Below, in pieces: positions 6,191-8,824 of a DNA stretch of 8,824 bases. A program made the translations under genes and the position numbers. The notes under the pieces were generated by a model. The model was not told the DNA's origin and ran no database searches. It was given only the letters and a program-made list of their open reading frames with translations. The DNA is from Woeseiaceae bacterium. GTDB taxonomy: Bacteria; Pseudomonadota; Gammaproteobacteria; Steroidobacterales; Woeseiaceae. The stretch spans positions 1-8,824 of the forward strand of contig JALHUQ010000324.1 in the NCBI GenBank assembly GCA_022866645.1, read 5' to 3'. Positions within the stretch are counted from its first letter, which is position 1, and each line of letters starts with the position of its first letter.

Positions 6191-8134
6191 TCAGGGTTGC
6201 GTCGATTCGTCGCCCCCAACCGGCACCAGCCGCCGCGCAATAGTCGGCAGTATGGTCAGCGTAATGATGAGGCAGCCGATGAGAGCGAATGAGGCTTGTG
6301 AACCGAAACGGATCAATGACGGGCTTTCCGATATGACAAACGTGCCGAAGGCGGCCACCGACGTTGTCACAGTGACAATAATGGCAAGACCCGTCTCGGC
6401 GAAGACCTCTTCGAGATCACCTTGGTGGCGCCGCCACGCAGAAATGAAATGCACTCCGCCGTCGACACCAATTCCGAGCACCAGCGGCGCGATGGCTATC
6501 GTCACCGCCGAAACCGCGATCCCGAAAAGACTCATGAGTCCGGCCAGCCAAACGAGAGCCAGGAATAACGGCGCCAAAATTATGCAGGGCAGCAACAAGC
6601 TGCGGGTTCCAATAACGAGGACAAGAAATATTGCTATCGCGGCGATGGGCATGATCCTCGGCACGTCCTTGTCCAGCAATTCGTCGATGCGGGAGTTTAG
6701 TGAAGGCGCGCCACTTATCTGCCATTCGCCGAGGCCCTCAGCGCTAATCCAGTTCTCGATAGCACCCAATGTCCGGTCGTATTCGGTACGTAGAAACGGG
6801 TTTGCAACCGGATGAACCTGCAAAAGGCCGTCGACATCAGCGACGGCCATGATGGAGTTGATTTCTACCGGCCGCTCATCAGACGCAAGCAGTTCGTAAC
6901 TGTCATCCGGATTGGCGAACAGCAAGAGCAAAGGTGAAGTACTGAGCTCATGTTCGGCCGAGATCCGATCCTGCAGCTCACGCGACTTCAGTCCTTCGGT
7001 CTCCAGCTTATTATTGTCACTCAACATCTCAAGGTGTCTCGCGCTTAGCGACGCAAGCAGGCCCAGTGCAACAAAAACAGTGGCAAGCAGCATCCCTCGA
7101 CGCTCGATCCAGGGAGCAAGACGTCGAATAGGCGCATCGAATACAACCTTGCGCTCCAGCCAACGCTCGGGGCAATAAAGCAAAACTATTGGCAATAAGG
7201 CCATACAAGCCACGTACACGCCCAGCGTAACCAGTGCACCGGACCAACCGAGATCCACGAATCCGCTTAGGTTGGCGCGAGTCAGGGCAACGAAGGTAAC
7301 GGTCGTGGTGAGACTGGCGAGCGTGATGGGGCGCAACAACCGATGCCATGCAACGGTCACCGCCTGATTGCGCGGCATACGATCATGTGTCATTGCATAA
7401 CGGCAGGACTGAATCATGTGTATGCAATGATCAACACCAACGCCAAGCAACAGTGTTGGCACAGTGGCGGCAAGCAGCGTGAGTTCAGGTCGAATCATGC
7501 TGTAGGCGGCAAGGCCCCATGCAATACCGAGTCCAACGGGTATCATCATGAAAAAGGCGAGCAGGCCGATTCGATATACGAAACCGAACAGCAGACTTAC
7601 CAGAACGACGGCCAGTATGATTGCGATACGCAAGTCGCGATCGACCCGACTTTGCATTTCAAAGACGACTGCCGGCGTGCCGGTCAGCCCGCAGGCTGCG
7701 GACGATTCACGCAGAATGGCATTAGTCGCGTCGATAATCGGCTGTGTTTCACGCCAGTCCGCAGCATCAACACTCAGGGAGTAGCCGTACACGGGAGATT
7801 TCCCCGCATCGAGATAGGAACGCGTGTGCGCGGTTACACCGTCAATGTCGCTAATTCGAGCGAGGGTTGGGCGGTCCAGCAGATATCCCTGGTCGCAAAC
7901 GATCAGGAGTTCCTCCAGTCCCGGGGTTCGCTCGGAAAGTTGATCGAATCGCTTGACGGCCTCGTCGTCCTGGCCGAGAAGACCGTAAACATCGGCCTCA
8001 ATTCTTAGATCAAGGAGAAGAATGATCGAGCATACCGTCAAGATTACACCTGCGATAGAGACGGGTACCGTCGGCCATTGATGATTCAAGCCTGTCATCG
8101 CAGGCAGAGTACGCAAGAGACGCGTTTTGTACAA
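6191..8134 (-). CDS. MMPL/RND-superfamily exporter, probable lipid transporter
   Basis: Inner-membrane protein of 647 residues built as an RND-type tandem repeat: TM1 (about 25-43), a periplasmic domain of about 125 residues, TM2-6 (168-321), TM7 (347-364), a second periplasmic domain of about 125 residues, then TM8-12 (494-635). The proton-relay motifs stand in the equivalent helices of each half: 'GVGVDHCIHM' in TM4 (D235, H239) and 'GIGVDGGVHF' in TM10 (D558, H562). Such proteins include the hopanoid carrier HpnN and mycobacterial MmpL lipid exporters, but this one has smaller periplasmic domains and is short for that group (many are 750-950 residues). No membrane-fusion or outer-membrane channel partner is near. 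The pairing with an acyltransferase 4 bases downstream suggests a lipid or acylated substrate; this is inference. The start is uncertain: a TTG at 8134 gives a positively charged tail before TM1, an ATG at 8098 gives 635 residues, and neither has a clear Shine-Dalgarno. Confidence 0.9.
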   Translation of the reverse strand: MYKTRLLRTLPAMTGLNHQWPTVPVSIAGVILTVCSIILLLDLRIEADVYGLLGQDDEAVKRFDQLSERTPGLEELLIVCDQGYLLDRPTLARISDIDGVTAHTRSYLDAGKSPVYGYSLSVDAADWRETQPIIDATNAILRESSAACGLTGTPAVVFEMQSRVDRDLRIAIILAVVLVSLLFGFVYRIGLLAFFMMIPVGLGIAWGLAAYSMIRPELTLLAATVPTLLLGVGVDHCIHMIQSCRYAMTHDRMPRNQAVTVAWHRLLRPITLASLTTTVTFVALTRANLSGFVDLGWSGALVTLGVYVACMALLPIVLLYCPERWLERKVVFDAPIRRLAPWIERRGMLLATVFVALGLLASLSARHLEMLSDNNKLETEGLKSRELQDRISAEHELSTSPLLLLFANPDDSYELLASDERPVEINSIMAVADVDGLLQVHPVANPFLRTEYDRTLGAIENWISAEGLGEWQISGAPSLNSRIDELLDKDVPRIMPIAAIAIFLVLVIGTRSLLLPCIILAPLFLALVWLAGLMSLFGIAVSAVTIAIAPLVLGIGVDGGVHFISAWRRHQGDLEEVFAETGLAIIVTVTTSVAAFGTFVISESPSLIRFGSQASFALIGCLIITLTILPTIARRLVPVGGDESTQP

Positions 8135-8145
8135 ATGGTAAACGC

Positions 8146-8175
8146 ATGATATTGCCTACCCACACACCGTATACT
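8146..8175 (+). promoter_or_regulatory. Candidate sigma70 promoter for the M20 amidohydrolase gene
   Basis: TATACT (8170-8175, 5 of 6 to the -10 consensus) is preceded after 18 bases by ATGATA (8146-8151, 4 of 6 to the -35). Transcription would start near 8182, leaving a leader of about 26 bases that carries the ribosome binding site. It sits in the 73-base divergent gap, so it could also affect expression of the MMPL exporter, for which I see no clear promoter there. Confidence 0.35.
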
Positions 8176-8195
8176 CCGAAAGTAAGAATAGTGCC

Positions 8196-8200
8196 GAGGG
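8196..8200 (+). promoter_or_regulatory. Ribosome binding site fixing the start of the M20 amidohydrolase
   Basis: GAGGG lies 7 bases before the ATG at 8208. The ATG at 8201 touches this site and is out of frame with the protein, so 8208 is the start. Confidence 0.7.
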
Positions 8201-8207
8201 ATGCCCA

Positions 8208-8824
8208 ATGAAATTGACGAGAATTATTTTCGCAACGACAATGCTTTTGTTGCAGAGCAGTGCGTTTGCAACACCGTTGCAGGACGCCATCAAAACCGAT
8301 TATCCCTACCTTGATAGTCTGTTCAAACACCTGCACGCCAACCCCGAGCTGTCGTTGCAGGAATTCAAAACATCGGATCGGCTGGCAGCCGAACTGACGG
8401 CACTGGGTTATGACGTCACCCGAAACATCGGCAAGACAGGGCTGGTTGGGCTCCTGAAAAACGGTGATGGACCGACGCTCCTGATTCGTGCGGACATGGA
8501 TGGGCTTCCGGTGCTGGAAAAGACCGGCCTGGACTACGCCTCCAAGGCCACCCAGGTCAATCTTGAAGAAATGGACATGCCGGTCATGCACGCCTGTGGC
8601 CATGATATGCATGTGACGACGCTGGTTGGTGTTGCCCGCCGCATGGTTGAATTAAAGGATCAATGGAGTGGCACTCTTATGTTGGTCGGTCAGCCGGCGG
8701 AAGAAGCGGGCGGTGGCGCGAAGGGAATGGTCACCGATCATATTTATGATCGCGTCGGTCGTCCTGATTTCGCGTTGGCGTTGCACGTCATAGCCAAGTA
8801 CCCCGCCGGGAAGATCGCTTTTAG
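8208..8824 (+). CDS. Exported M20-family amidohydrolase, 5' part (runs off window)
   Basis: Zinc- or manganese-type metallohydrolase of the M20D group (hippurate / N-acyl-amino-acid amidohydrolases), which release an amino acid from N-acyl or peptide conjugates. The frame is open to the window edge, with 205 residues visible out of about 430 expected. Residues 1-21 form a signal peptide (basic start, hydrophobic core, 'AFA' before T22), so the mature enzyme should be periplasmic. Family motifs: 'HLHANPELSLQEF' (41-53), 'IRADMDGLPV' (93-102), 'MHACGHDMH' (127-135) with metal ligands C130 and H132, 'GQPAEEAGGGAKGM' (161-174) with the catalytic/ligand Glu pair 165-166, and 'ALHV' with ligand H193. 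The metal ligands expected in this half are present; the last His lies beyond the edge. Export distinguishes it from cytoplasmic members. It is divergent from the MMPL exporter. The substrate cannot be read from the sequence. Confidence 0.93.
   Translation, partial: MKLTRIIFATTMLLLQSSAFATPLQDAIKTDYPYLDSLFKHLHANPELSLQEFKTSDRLAAELTALGYDVTRNIGKTGLVGLLKNGDGPTLLIRADMDGLPVLEKTGLDYASKATQVNLEEMDMPVMHACGHDMHVTTLVGVARRMVELKDQWSGTLMLVGQPAEEAGGGAKGMVTDHIYDRVGRPDFALALHVIAKYPAGKIAF

Noticed and set aside
7343..8008. A 221-codon plus-strand open frame antisense to the MMPL exporter.
   Set aside because: The opposite strand encodes a protein with intact TM helices and RND motifs; the antisense translation has no recognisable domain.
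8010..8612. A 200-codon minus-strand open frame at the right end.
   Set aside because: It is antisense to the amidohydrolase, which has an RBS, signal peptide and metal-binding motifs, and it overlaps the exporter gene's start.
1..8824. Search for a mobile island, CRISPR array, toxin-antitoxin pair, retron or defence system.
   Set aside because: No repeat arrays, integrase or transposase motifs, inverted terminal repeats, tRNA attachment site or defence-type domains were seen; all genes are of common chromosomal families.

Overview
The window reads as ordinary chromosomal DNA of a Gram-negative bacterium, most likely a marine-type gammaproteobacterium. The reasons are a TonB-dependent outer-membrane receptor of the 'EEIVTTARKR' type, an AmpG-family muropeptide permease, an exodeoxyribonuclease III, TrmB, and a small acidic protein of a family I associate with gammaproteobacteria. 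The GC content looks moderate, a little over half. I cannot name the genus. I see no insertion sequences, phage genes, tRNA or rRNA genes, CRISPR arrays or compositional islands. Genes cover almost the whole window and no gap exceeds about 185 bases.

Layout. (1) Positions 1-2150, plus strand: the 3' part of an exodeoxyribonuclease III gene (xth), an AmpG-like MFS permease and a small Rieske [2Fe-2S] protein. The three overlap end to end (11 and 23 bases), so they look like one translationally coupled transcript. (2) Positions 2157-3218, minus strand: trmB (tRNA m7G46 methyltransferase) followed by a 96-residue very acidic protein resembling DUF6763. The latter has its own recognisable promoter and RBS and converges on the Rieske gene with only 6 bases between the stops. 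(3) Positions 3403-5577, plus strand: a 724-residue TonB-dependent receptor with a GTG start and a clear intrinsic terminator. (4) Positions 5629-8134, minus strand: a two-gene unit of a 12-TM MMPL/RND-type exporter and a PlsC-like acyltransferase, 4 bases apart, which suggests lipid handling at the inner membrane. (5) Positions 8208-8824, plus strand, divergent from the exporter: the 5' part of an exported M20-family amidohydrolase that runs off the right edge.

The modules concern DNA repair, cell-wall recycling, tRNA modification, outer-membrane uptake, lipid transport and acylation, and periplasmic amide hydrolysis. I see no single pathway joining them and no convincing new multi-gene system. 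The points most worth a second look are the ExoIII homologue with Val in place of the metal-binding Asp of the SDHxP motif, the tightly overlapped xth-ampG-Rieske arrangement, the exporter/acyltransferase pair, and a TonB receptor that ends in Gln instead of the usual aromatic residue.
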